Notes under the pieces: generated by a model
Told to the model about the DNA's origin: nothing
The model's database searches: none
Seen by the model: only the letters and a program-made list of their open reading frames with translations
Source of the DNA: Jaenimonas drosophilae
Lineage: Eukaryota; Euglenozoa; Kinetoplastea; Trypanosomatida; Trypanosomatidae
NCBI GenBank assembly: GCA_030849065.1
Contig: JASAON010001655.1
Coordinates: 124,001-188,000, forward strand
Reading direction: 5' to 3'
DNA: 64,000 nt
Made by a program: the position numbers and the translations under genes
Shown: positions 18,530 through 26,647 of the stretch, piece by piece
Position numbering within the stretch: the first letter of the stretch is position 1
How the letters are laid out: each line of letters opens with the position of its first letter

Positions 18530-18850
18530 ATGGTCAACTTCCCCAAGAAGAAGGTGCTTCACTGCCCCGACAAGCGGTGCAACGCGCACAAGAGCTTCAA
18601 GGTTGTGCAGTACAAGGCCGGTAAGGCTCGTCTCTACGCTCGTGGTAAGAGGCGTTACGACCGCAAGCAGTCTGGTTATGGTGGTCAGACCAAGCCTATT
18701 TTCCACAAGAAGGCCAAGACCACCAAGAAGATCGTCCTGAAGCTCCAGTGCTCCGGCTGCAAGTCCATCATCCAGAGCGTGCTCAAGCGCACCAAGCACT
18801 TTGAGCTGAACGACAAGAAGAAGACCGGCAACAAGGACCCCACCTGGTAG
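18530..18850 (+). CDS. RPL44: 60S ribosomal protein L44 (eL42)
   Basis: A 106-residue, full-length eL42. It has an N-terminal CPDKRC zinc-ligand pair, '[19 protein letters not shown]', '[12 protein letters not shown]' and a second CSGC pair. It sits at the E-site of the large subunit. Residue 56 is proline, the residue found in cycloheximide-sensitive ribosomes (resistant yeasts carry Gln). Strong C/G third-position bias, as in RPS13, indicates high expression. The AG at 18518-18519 follows a dense TTC/T tract, giving a 10-nt native leader. Confidence 0.98.
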   Translation: MVNFPKKKVLHCPDKRCNAHKSFKVVQYKAGKARLYARGKRRYDRKQSGYGGQTKPIFHKKAKTTKKIVLKLQCSGCKSIIQSVLKRTKHFELNDKKKTGNKDPTW

Positions 18851-19015
18851 TCAGGAGGACCCCCTCCCATCCACTCATGACGTATCAACTCGTGCAGTCA
18901 ATCTCCTTTCATTAGTTTGAACACATAAAAAAAAAAAATATTTCTTTGTTTCTTTTCTTGCACCACATATGCCCAAATGAATCGTGTCTCCCCCTACACC
19001 ACGTCCATCTATTAC

Positions 19016-19084
19016 CCCTCCCCTGTGTTCTTCTTCTTCTTTACCTCACTTCATGTACGGTGGTGTGCGTACGTACGTTCGTAG
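19016..19084 (+). promoter_or_regulatory. Polypyrimidine tract and acceptor directly abutting a uORF ATG
   Basis: A TTC-rich tract is followed by AG-free sequence until AG at 19083-19084. The next three bases (19085-19087) are ATG of a three-codon uORF whose TGA (19094-19096) overlaps the main ATG (19093-19095). Confidence 0.55.
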
Positions 19085-19092
19085 ATGCATCC

Positions 19093-20004
19093 ATGATTCG
19101 TTGCTCCCGTGGGCTGCTGAGACGCCCAGCAAAAATCACACAGGAGACCATTGAGGCCACCGAGGTGCTGGGCAGCCGGGCTGGTTTTCGCGCCAAGCTC
19201 TCATTCTCCGCTCGACCAGTAAAAAGCCAGGCTGTCATACCCCCCATCCCTGGCATTCATAGTATCCGTGCGTTTCAGGTGCAAACGATGCACGACTTGA
19301 TGAGCTACCAAGATGAGTCCTCTGGCGGTAAAACAAGAAACAAGCACAAGACCAAGCCAAAGAGCTCTCGCCGCAACTCGTCTGCGAAGCGGTTCGCAAC
19401 GGCTCGACGTGCCAAAAAGACGAAAGGTGGGGTCAAGAAGAAGGCCTCTCCAGCGCGTAGGCTACACCTTCGTCGAGCACACCCAGCCCGAAGTACCAAG
19501 CGTGCATTGAAGGCGAAGGTGGCTCAACGCAGCAAGACAATTCGCAACCGTGGTCGTGCATCCACGTCCTCTCGTAGGCCAAAGGTGCGCCAGACGAAAA
19601 CACGTCTAGAAGCTGCATCAAAAGCCAATCGCCATGCTCGCAGGAAACACACCACATCTGGGAGGTCCAGGAGGCCGTCACCCCACCTACGCCAAGCCAA
19701 ACCTGATAGTAGTCCCTCACCAACAACCTCCCGAGGTAGCGGCAAGGTAAAGAGGCGAAAGCACGTCGTGGGGGGCTTCCGTGGAAAGAAGCTGCGATCC
19801 CCACTAGTGCGCAAAGCCACACGGACGAAGCGGGCGTTGCGCCGTTCTGAAGGAAGCCCAACATCTCCACCGAAGAGTAGCGCATCCCCACACCATCGCG
19901 TGGAGTATACAGGAACGAAGCCACAGCTTTCGCTCATGATGCGAAGGCTGAAGGCGCTTCGGGCAATTGCTCGCCGCAACGAGGCGAAGCGACGACGGCA
20001 GTAG
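19093..20004 (+). CDS. Very basic mitochondrial-type protein, kinetoplast-associated (histone H1-like) candidate
   Basis: A 303-residue protein extremely rich in Lys, Arg, Ser, Thr, Ala and Pro from about residue 70 to the end. Short motifs such as 'KKTKGGVKKKASPARR' and 'RRSEGSPTSPPKSSASP' resemble linker histone tails. The first ~55 residues are different: 'MIRCSRGLLRRPAKITQ' looks like a cleavable mitochondrial presequence, followed by a mildly hydrophobic stretch. That combination fits kinetoplast-associated proteins (KAPs), which are basic, H1-like and imported to condense kDNA. It lies directly before another basic gene of the same style. No globular domain is recognisable. A nuclear H1-like or ribosomal role remains possible. 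Confidence 0.6.
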   Translation: MIRCSRGLLRRPAKITQETIEATEVLGSRAGFRAKLSFSARPVKSQAVIPPIPGIHSIRAFQVQTMHDLMSYQDESSGGKTRNKHKTKPKSSRRNSSAKRFATARRAKKTKGGVKKKASPARRLHLRRAHPARSTKRALKAKVAQRSKTIRNRGRASTSSRRPKVRQTKTRLEAASKANRHARRKHTTSGRSRRPSPHLRQAKPDSSPSPTTSRGSGKVKRRKHVVGGFRGKKLRSPLVRKATRTKRALRRSEGSPTSPPKSSASPHHRVEYTGTKPQLSLMMRRLKALRAIARRNEAKRRRQ

Positions 20005-20387
20005 GAGAACCCAAACTGCGCGAGAAAGGACGTATGTCCTGCATAGAGACTGCACATAGATGCCACACGGCCCTCCCATAGTTCCTGGTTTGTTGTTTGC
20101 TGTTTGTTGTTTATTTTTACGACAACACAACGCAACACACACATGACGTTCACTTCGCATGTCTCCATCCATGATGGAGAGATGACCAAACCGCACTACA
20201 CACCTTTCCAACCGGGTCGTGGGGCACTCTACAGATGATGCCAACCCTTGTGCTTGTGTTTCTCATTCATTTCCCTTCTATACACTCACACTCACACACA
20301 TATACAGATAGCTTTAACGTATAATCTAGACACGAGGCGTACCAGCCACAGTAGCACACGAGGTTGGAAGTCCAGCACGCCTTCACC
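20005..20387 (+). other. Intergenic region between the two basic-protein genes
   Basis: About 380 bases. It has a T-rich stretch with tandem 'gtttg' units at 20088-20115, C/T-rich sequence at 20254-20300, and no gene-like ORF. Confidence 0.4.
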
Positions 20388-21647
20388 ATGTTCCGCATCA
20401 GCCCCGCACTCTCACGGAAAGTGAGCACCACCGTCACTAAGCGCGCGTCATCTCTGGCACGACGTGCGGCGACGAAGGAAAAGGCGCAGCTTCGCGCACG
20501 CGAGTCAAAAGCCGAGGAGCGCTTCGCAGCCATGATCAAGGTGGCTCAGCGGAGGCGGGCCGCGCTCATTCGCACGGCCCTTGCTCACGGAGCAAAGCAA
20601 GGGCGTGCGGAGGAAGTGGATAAGCGCGCGGCCATGTTCCGCACCAAGGGTGGCTTGGCAGTGGCCGAGCTCGCCAAAATTGCAAAGGAGACGGCCAAGC
20701 GAGACGCCAGTGCCACGAAGGAGGCGGCGGCACCACCACCGCGGGCAAAGACGCCTAGCAAGGCCACGAAACCCGACGTCCGCACCAAGACGAAGTCAAC
20801 CCGCACGCAGGAAAAGAAGAAGCGGGATGCCGCTGCCGCCAAGGCGTTAGCGGAGAAAAGGAGGAGTGAGGCTCAGGCTGAGAAGGCCTTTGCCAAATAC
20901 CTGAAGGAGCTCAAGGATCAACTTCGCGGAGCAGCCCGGCTCAAGCGGCAAGAGGAATCCAAGGCGAGAGGGGCAGCAATGGCGAAGGCCAAGCAAGAAC
21001 CTGCTGCCGCGCCGGTGGAGGATGAAGTGGCGATTGGTATGTCTGAGCCAGTGGTGGAGATCTCCATCAGCTCCAGCGAACCCACCGTAGAGACCGCCAC
21101 CATAGATTCCGAGGCACCCCTAAAAGAGGTGGAGGCTGAGGTAGCCCAAGCTCCTACCCCACGGAAACCGAAGAAGCTGAAGAAGCCTGCAGCGAAGACG
21201 AAGCCCGTCCCTGTGGCAGCCGAGTCACTCGACGTAGATGCACCAGACGAGGTGTTGGAGCAGGAGGTGCCGCAGCCTGAGGCTCGCCGTCCGTCTCCCC
21301 GGACGAAGCCCGTCCCTGTGGCAGCCGAGTCACTGGACGCAGATGCACAAGACGAGGTGTCGGAGCAGGAGGTGCCGCTGGTTGAGGCTCGCCGCCCGCC
21401 TCCGCGGAAGAACACCATCACCATGAGGAAGCCCGCCGTGACCTCCTATGAACCTGCGGAGACGTACGTGGAAGCTCCAGTAGTAGTTCCAAAGACCACT
21501 CCGGCCCGCGTATTGTTCGAGCAAGAGGACGCCACTGAGTTCTGGCGAGAGATTTCACGGGAGCGCGGTATGCGCGTAGAGTCACGGTTGGCCGGAATCT
21601 CTTCGCCAACCATCCCGATCCCATCCTCGGGACTGTTTAGACTATAG
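20388..21647 (+). CDS. Lys/Ala-rich basic protein with mitochondrial-type N-terminus and 35-residue tandem repeat, KAP-like candidate
   Basis: A 419-residue protein. The N-terminus 'MFRISPALSRKVSTTVTKR' is a good presequence candidate. Residues ~20-210 are Ala/Lys/Arg/Glu-rich and probably one long helix ('LARRAATKEKAQLRARESK', 'KEKKKRDAAAAKALAEKRR'-like). Then comes an acidic Val/Glu/Pro region with two tandem 35-residue units (DNA 21198-21302 and 21303-21407), each beginning 'TKPVPVAAESLD' and ending 'EARRP-PR'. A less charged C-terminus follows. An ATG eight codons upstream is not needed. As with the preceding gene, kDNA packaging is an inference from composition and targeting. It is the last gene of the + strand unit. 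Confidence 0.6.
   Translation: MFRISPALSRKVSTTVTKRASSLARRAATKEKAQLRARESKAEERFAAMIKVAQRRRAALIRTALAHGAKQGRAEEVDKRAAMFRTKGGLAVAELAKIAKETAKRDASATKEAAAPPPRAKTPSKATKPDVRTKTKSTRTQEKKKRDAAAAKALAEKRRSEAQAEKAFAKYLKELKDQLRGAARLKRQEESKARGAAMAKAKQEPAAAPVEDEVAIGMSEPVVEISISSSEPTVETATIDSEAPLKEVEAEVAQAPTPRKPKKLKKPAAKTKPVPVAAESLDVDAPDEVLEQEVPQPEARRPSPRTKPVPVAAESLDADAQDEVSEQEVPLVEARRPPPRKNTITMRKPAVTSYEPAETYVEAPVVVPKTTPARVLFEQEDATEFWREISRERGMRVESRLAGISSPTIPIPSSGLFRL
21198..21407 (+). repeat. 105-bp in-frame tandem repeat, two copies
   Basis: Units 21198-21302 and 21303-21407 are nearly identical for the first ~50 bases and then diverge modestly. They encode the duplicated 35-residue segment of the second basic protein. 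Confidence 0.9.
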
Positions 21648-21905
21648 AGTTGACTGCCAAACTTGTGGGGGGGTTCCTAGACCTTCACTTCAAGATGGCA
21701 GATCTACGGACGGCAACGTTCTCCTTTAGATTGTTCCTTGGTGGTGCGTTCGCGGCATCATTGATCGCCAGCCGCCCTGTAANGTGGCGCTCCAAATGTG
21801 TGCCCCCCGCCCTCCGGGGGTCCTGGCGGGGGAGGGGGCCCCCCCGTCGGTTTTCACGGTTGGGACAGTGTGGCAGTGTTCCCCCAATCCAACATGTCCC
21901 CCCCA

Positions 21906-22340
21906 CGCCGCTGCATGTTGGTATCACTATTTCCACGAATGTGGGGTCCATTGCGCTATGCGCCTGGCGGGGGGCGGGATGGGGGCACCGTTGTGCTGCG
22001 GTGGGGGGGGGGCGTATTTTGCGGGCTGGGGGGGGGGTCCCCGGGGGGGTTTTCCGGGGGGGGGGGGGGGTTCCGCCAGAAGGTGGGCCGGGGGTTGCAC
22101 CGCCCCATTGTGGCACCCCCTCCCCCGCGCCGCTGCATGATAGTGTCACTATTTCCACGCATGTGGCGTTGATTGCGGTATGCGCGTGTGGGCGGGAAGC
22201 ATGGGGGCACCGTTGTGCTGCGCTGGGGGGGGGGGCGTTTTTGGCGGGCTGGGGGGGGGGTCCCCGGGGGAGGTCCCGGCGGAAGTTGGAACGGACATTT
22301 CACCACCATACCGAAGCACGCCCCCCCCCCGCGCCGCGGA
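21906..22340. repeat. Diverged tandem repeats of ~200-220 bp, G-rich
   Basis: Copy A starts about 21906 and copy B about 22128. Both begin 'cgccgctgcatg' and share 'tcactatttccacg', 'gggggcaccgttgtgctgcg', then a G run, 'gcgggctggg' and 'tccccggggg'. A third partial start ('gcgccgcgga') lies near 22331. They are clearly related but diverged. Confidence 0.75.
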
Positions 22341-23132
22341 TCCGGGTGTTTACTGAGCCTTTTGTGTTTGTGTCACGGGTGGATGCAGTTCGGTATGCGG
22401 GGTGCCGGGGGAGTATGTGGTTGATGGCTGGTTGTCCCGTGGGAGGTCCTTTTTTGTGTGTCCCCCCGCCCCCCTTTGGAGACATATGCCCCCCCCCCTA
22501 TCGCAAAGGTGGGTATGCATTACGGTGGTGATATTAGTTGATTTCACTGTTTGGCTTTCAGTTTTATCGGTTTTACTCATGATATTACTTTATAATTGCA
22601 TTTGGGTAGGGTGGGGGGCTGTTTTGGGGTTTTTTATTTTTGGCCCCCAGGGCCCCCCCCCCCCGGGCCCCCCCCCCCCCCCAGCCGAACCCCCCCCCCC
22701 CATTTTTACAAAAGTTGCTTTCCCAGATCTCGAACATCCCCAATCGGTTTTTATTGATTGTTTTTTGCAACAGGAATCAAAAATAACCTAATGCTGACGA
22801 CTTTATGCCAATTTCCGGGGGAGGCTGGGGTTGACGGAAAATTTCAAAAAATGGCCATTTGACCGGACCAAGCTGGGTTGGGCGTGGGTCTAATGGGAGG
22901 GGGGGTCGCTTTTTGGTTAAGGTTGGGGGGGGGGGATCGGTGTAAATGCGGGTCGGGCGGGGCAGGGGGTGCTTCGAGTTTTCACAGACATTTGCACAGC
23001 GGGCGAAAATTCGTCCATTCAGAATACGGTATTTCTTTGTTGTTTTTAACGGGCTGTGGGGCGTTCGTTGTTGCCCAATCGCACCTCGTCGGTGCTCCAG
23101 CTGAAATCAAGTCCGCCCCCGCGAAGGTTCTA

Positions 23133-23478
23133 AGTCAACAGTAGACACACGCACCACACAAACGGAGATCTACTGTGCATCACCCGCTGAGGGCAACCAC
23201 ATGCAACTCTGAATTATTAGAGTTTGGGGCTTGTAAGCGAAGAGTAAAATACACTTGTTCGTCAACCAACACATCACCCACTCATTTTTGGGTGTTCCCA
23301 TTATTAGTCAACAGTAGACACACGCACCACACAAACGGAGATCTACTGTGCATCACCCGCTGAGGGCAACCACATGCAACTCTGAATTATTAGAGTTTGG
23401 GGCTTGTAAGCGAAGAGTAAAATACACTTGTTCGTCAACCAACACATCACCCACTCATTTTTGGGTGTTCCCATTATT
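23133..23478. repeat. Perfect 173-bp tandem duplication
   Basis: Bases 23133-23305 recur identically as 23306-23478. Each copy contains a 7-bp inverted repeat (cagtaga...tctactg; 23139-23145 with 23169-23175, and the same 173 bases later). The second copy ends 21 bases beyond the transporter's stop codon, in its 3' flank. Confidence 0.95.
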
Positions 23479-23499
23479 TGAAGGACAGCCGCAACACAA

Positions 23500-25155
23500 T
23501 CAACGCTTGCTATCCCATGGGAATAAATACAGCAGCTCCACAAAGAAAGATAAAAACCCTACAACCCCAAAGAAGATAAAGGCAATGGCCTGCCCCTTGG
23601 TGGGATCACCTGAGTGACCCCCGGAGAGCGCAACCACCGCGATGGGGTACGACACAGTCACGAGAAGGTTCGTCAGAAACATCACGCATATAGTCACTGA
23701 GGCCCCCTTGGGACGAAAAGAGGGAGGAAAAATCTCCTGTGTGAACACATAAAAGTATGGCCCTATCCCGCACTGGAAGAAGAGCATGAAGAGAAGAGCA
23801 CCCACGATGGCCACCACATTCTTCGTGGTCTCTGACGCAATGCCTGGGTACACTGGAATGCCACACAGGAAGAGACACATGGATGCGCAACAGAAAGTCC
23901 CCGAAATGAAGAGAAATCGTGGGGAGAAGTAGTAGGACAGACGTATGCCAACAGTCCCTCCAATCAAGGCTACCGTCATGAGAATGAAGGTTCCCATGAG
24001 TGGGGCTAACCCCAAATTGCCAAATATGGTTGGTGCATAGTTGGTTAGAGCATTAAGCCCTGTCAACTGCCCAGAACAGCACAAAATGAAGCCAAGGAAC
24101 AACCGGGGAATCATTTGACGGTAGCTGTACTCATTGGGGTCCAGCTTGAGGCCCACCGCCTCGGTATCCACACGACTACCAATGAACTGCACCTTCGTCT
24201 CCTCAATAAACACCCCAAGGAGGATGACTGACACAGCGGACGCCGTGGCCACCATTTGAACCCCTTGCAAACGCAACATCAGCTGTGGGTCGGTGTTGGC
24301 GTGGACGCCAACTGTCTGCCCAAGGCACAATCCAAAAACCGTGGTCACGAAGACCCCTCCGCAAATGCACACCATGTAGGTGGACCCAATTGTGCGCTTC
24401 AGCTCCGTGGGTGCGTTCTGATCCACGTAGAGTGAAGTAGCCACACCTGTGATGCCGATGCACAAGCCCGTTACGACTCGCGCTGGGATCATCACCCAAT
24501 ACTCATCCGTGGCGATGGAAATATGAATCATGACGCTGCACCCAACCACAACGGTGGCAGCCACGACGAGGCTCAACCGCGTCCCGAGGGTTGTGACGAT
24601 GCGACCACCAAAAATAGATCCAACTGCAGCACCAGCCGTCATGGCCCCTGCAAAGATTGCCTGATGTAGGGCATCATAGCCAACAGGGTTCGTGCACTCA
24701 CTTGACGCGAAGGACCACCTACAACGCTCATCCTTCTCACACTGATACCTCACGCTATCCCCGGCGAGGGACGCAGACGGGGCGTAGAGAACGCGACACG
24801 TCACCTCCGTCCATCCACAGTAGCCACCACCACTGCTGCTGTTCGTGAACCACCTGCAATCTGCAAAGGCCACATTCTCGCACGCCTTGGGCCCGCCATT
24901 AAAGGCGGAGCAGTCGGTGGCGGTTAGTCGCATTTGGTAGAAGACCGGCACAAAGCCAATGTTGTATCCGTAGAGCAAACCACAGAGGATTGGCACAATA
25001 ACCACCTTCAACGTTTGTAGGCTGAAGAACTCTGCCTTGGGAGGGTCTGTGGTGCCGTCAATGGTGCCCCCATCACTCATGGTGTGGCTTTCCATGGAGG
25101 ATGGCGGGGTGAAGGGCGACGGCACCGGAGACGTGATGGAGCTGGTGTAGGACAT
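23500..25155 (-). CDS. MFS sugar (hexose) transporter, trypanosomatid type
   Basis: A 551-residue, 12-helix major facilitator. Sugar-porter marks are 'GGRIVTTLGTRLSL' after TM2/3, 'PARVVTGLCIGITG' in TM4, 'QLTGLNALTNYAPTIF' in TM7, and 'EIFPPSFRPKG' after TM10. The loop between TM1 (about 48-70) and TM2 is long and holds eight cysteines (residues 82-154) plus an NSS sequon, as in the kinetoplastid hexose-transporter family. The C-terminus stops right after TM12 ('FPWDSKR') without the PETKG motif. ATG 25155 follows AG 25194-25195. It is the last gene of the - strand unit, next to the strand switch. Confidence 0.9.
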   Translation of the reverse strand: MSYTSSITSPVPSPFTPPSSMESHTMSDGGTIDGTTDPPKAEFFSLQTLKVVIVPILCGLLYGYNIGFVPVFYQMRLTATDCSAFNGGPKACENVAFADCRWFTNSSSGGGYCGWTEVTCRVLYAPSASLAGDSVRYQCEKDERCRWSFASSECTNPVGYDALHQAIFAGAMTAGAAVGSIFGGRIVTTLGTRLSLVVAATVVVGCSVMIHISIATDEYWVMIPARVVTGLCIGITGVATSLYVDQNAPTELKRTIGSTYMVCICGGVFVTTVFGLCLGQTVGVHANTDPQLMLRLQGVQMVATASAVSVILLGVFIEETKVQFIGSRVDTEAVGLKLDPNEYSYRQMIPRLFLGFILCCSGQLTGLNALTNYAPTIFGNLGLAPLMGTFILMTVALIGGTVGIRLSYYFSPRFLFISGTFCCASMCLFLCGIPVYPGIASETTKNVVAIVGALLFMLFFQCGIGPYFYVFTQEIFPPSFRPKGASVTICVMFLTNLLVTVSYPIAVVALSGGHSGDPTKGQAIAFIFFGVVGFLSFFVELLYLFPWDSKR

Positions 25156-25193
25156 GGAAAGTGTGAAACGTTGACGACTGACCAAACGCGTGT

Positions 25194-25235
25194 CTAAACG
25201 GAAATGAATGAAGGGAAGAAAGAGAAGAGAAACAT
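25194..25235 (-). promoter_or_regulatory. Polypyrimidine tract and splice acceptor for the sugar transporter
   Basis: On the - strand a dense C/T run (tttctcttctctttcttccc...) ends in tttAG at 25195-25194, 38 nt before the ATG. Confidence 0.55.
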
Positions 25236-25357
25236 AGCTTCTTCAATGAAACAGACAAGATTCATCGGAAGCACACACACACACACATGCCATGTATGGA
25301 AGTAAGTGACGTTTTGTGTGTTTTACATCTAGGTGATGCTGTACATGACGAGGATGC

Positions 25358-26509
25358 CTACAGCAGTGCGTCTGGTGCCTCGGCTACAACCTCCGTTTCC
25401 TCTTCAACCTCTTCGGCGCGTATGGTGCCAGATCCCTCGGCCTCCTCGCATGGCTCCTCCCCCTCTTCCTCCTCCCGCTGCTCCTGTTGCTCCTCAGGCT
25501 GCACTATGGCGCTGTGGTTGGAGGCGCTGTTCTCTTCACGCGGTGCTTCTTCATCATCTTCGCGCTCCTCAGCGGCATGGGAGCCCTGAGATTCTTCACA
25601 CTGCGGCTCCTCCTCGGCATCTTGATGGGAGCCTTCCTCCCCCTCCTCTTCTTCATTGCGAGCCTCAGCCTCTTCACCGGCGCCATGACTGCTGTGGCTA
25701 TGGGAGGCCTCCGCCACGACGGGTTGTTCCTCCTGGTGCTCCTCCTCTGGTTCCTCCTCTTGGGTGGTGCCAGCTACATCAGCCTCTTCACTGTGTTCTT
25801 CATCGTCGCTCTCCAAGGGCTGCCAACAACCTGGTGGCCGATCACCCGTCAAAACTCCGCAGAAGGCGATGGTGGCGAGATGCAGTGGTCGGCCAACGGC
25901 GTTGACCGGGAGCACCTCGAGCTTATCCAAGACGGAGAGGCCATCCACCACCTTGCCAAATACCACCTGACGAAAATCCAGGTTGGGGGCGGGCCCCATC
26001 GTCAGGGCAAAGCACGACTTGGATGTGTGTGGCCCAGAGGAGAGCATCGTGAGGAGGCCCCGCTCGGTGTGGCGCAGCGAAAAATTTTCATCCTGAAAAC
26101 TCTGGACGATGCTATTCGTGCCCATATCCCCGCAGCAAATGAGCTTCCGCTTCTTGTCAATGCACCAGACCGCGGTGTGGAGATAGTCCAGCTTCATCCC
26201 GCTCTTGCGGTCTATCCCGGCATCCCCGGTGAGCATGCGACGGAACTGATGAACGGTGTTGGGCACCTGGGCCTCGTAGAGCTCCAGAACGAGGCGGCCA
26301 ACAAGGGTATCACCAATACTAACATCAATGTAGGCCCGGTTGGTGGTCTGGTCCTCGGCGGAGCGATGGCTACGTTGGTAGTTCTCCCACTCCTTCAGAC
26401 GCCGTTCCTCGATGTCTTGGTAAATCTGGTCCTTGGAGATCTCTACAGGGGCGGTTGGGGCCCCAGACACCTCCTGGCGGCCCCTGCTCTTCATAACCTT
26501 GGTTGGCAT
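25358..26509 (-). CDS. Divergent cyclophilin-type peptidyl-prolyl isomerase domain protein with acidic tail
   Basis: A 383-residue protein. Residues ~57-220 follow the cyclophilin fold order: 'AYIDVSIGDTLVGRLVLELYE', 'VPNTVHQFR', 'GLLTMLSSGPHTSKSCFAL', 'NLDFRQVVFGKVVDGLSVLDKLE'. The canonical FHRII segment with the catalytic Arg is instead 'LHTAV', and the Q-G-G-D-F site is reduced to 'CGD', so isomerase activity and cyclosporin binding are doubtful. Residues ~230-383 are mostly Glu/Gln/Asp with Ala and Ser. The N-terminal 55 residues are a charged helix. It may serve as a peptide-binding scaffold. The predicted acceptor AG (26512-26511) leaves a one-base native leader. Confidence 0.85.
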   Translation of the reverse strand: MPTKVMKSRGRQEVSGAPTAPVEISKDQIYQDIEERRLKEWENYQRSHRSAEDQTTNRAYIDVSIGDTLVGRLVLELYEAQVPNTVHQFRRMLTGDAGIDRKSGMKLDYLHTAVWCIDKKRKLICCGDMGTNSIVQSFQDENFSLRHTERGLLTMLSSGPHTSKSCFALTMGPAPNLDFRQVVFGKVVDGLSVLDKLEVLPVNAVGRPLHLATIAFCGVLTGDRPPGCWQPLESDDEEHSEEADVAGTTQEEEPEEEHQEEQPVVAEASHSHSSHGAGEEAEARNEEEEGEEGSHQDAEEEPQCEESQGSHAAEEREDDEEAPREENSASNHSAIVQPEEQQEQREEEEGEEPCEEAEGSGTIRAEEVEEETEVVAEAPDALL

Positions 26510-26647
26510 GCTGCCGTAGAAGAAGAAAGAAGAGAGAAGAAGAGTGTGGGATGATATTCATGATGCACCCATGTCTTGCGTTCGCATGTACCAATGTGCC
26601 AAAATTGCTTGTGTGTGTGTGTGTGTGGTTTCGAGGATGGAGAGAGA

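Larger units (their letters stand above)
21648..23499. other. Convergent strand-switch region (transcription termination zone)
   Basis: All genes to the left are on + and all genes to the right on -, so both transcription units end here. The 1.85 kb has no credible gene: the long frames run through homopolymers and an undetermined base at 21783. Base composition differs sharply from the flanks, with many runs of 7-17 G or C. On the + strand G runs dominate about 21.96-22.27 kb, C runs about 22.31-22.70 kb, and G runs again about 22.80-22.99 kb. No tRNA or snRNA gene was seen. In kinetoplastids such regions often carry base J and H3 variants. Confidence 0.85.

Noticed and set aside
21650..22531. 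293-codon + strand frame in the strand-switch region
   Set aside because: It runs through G/C homopolymers and an undetermined base, and encodes Gly/Pro/Arg low complexity in three frames at once.
23175..23617. Two overlapping + strand frames with identical starts
   Set aside because: They are created by the 173-bp duplication. The product has no domain and lies antisense to the transporter end.
25487..26554. 355-codon + strand frame
   Set aside because: Antisense shadow of the cyclophilin-like gene and its acidic tail. It has no recognisable domain, and all neighbouring genes are on the - strand.
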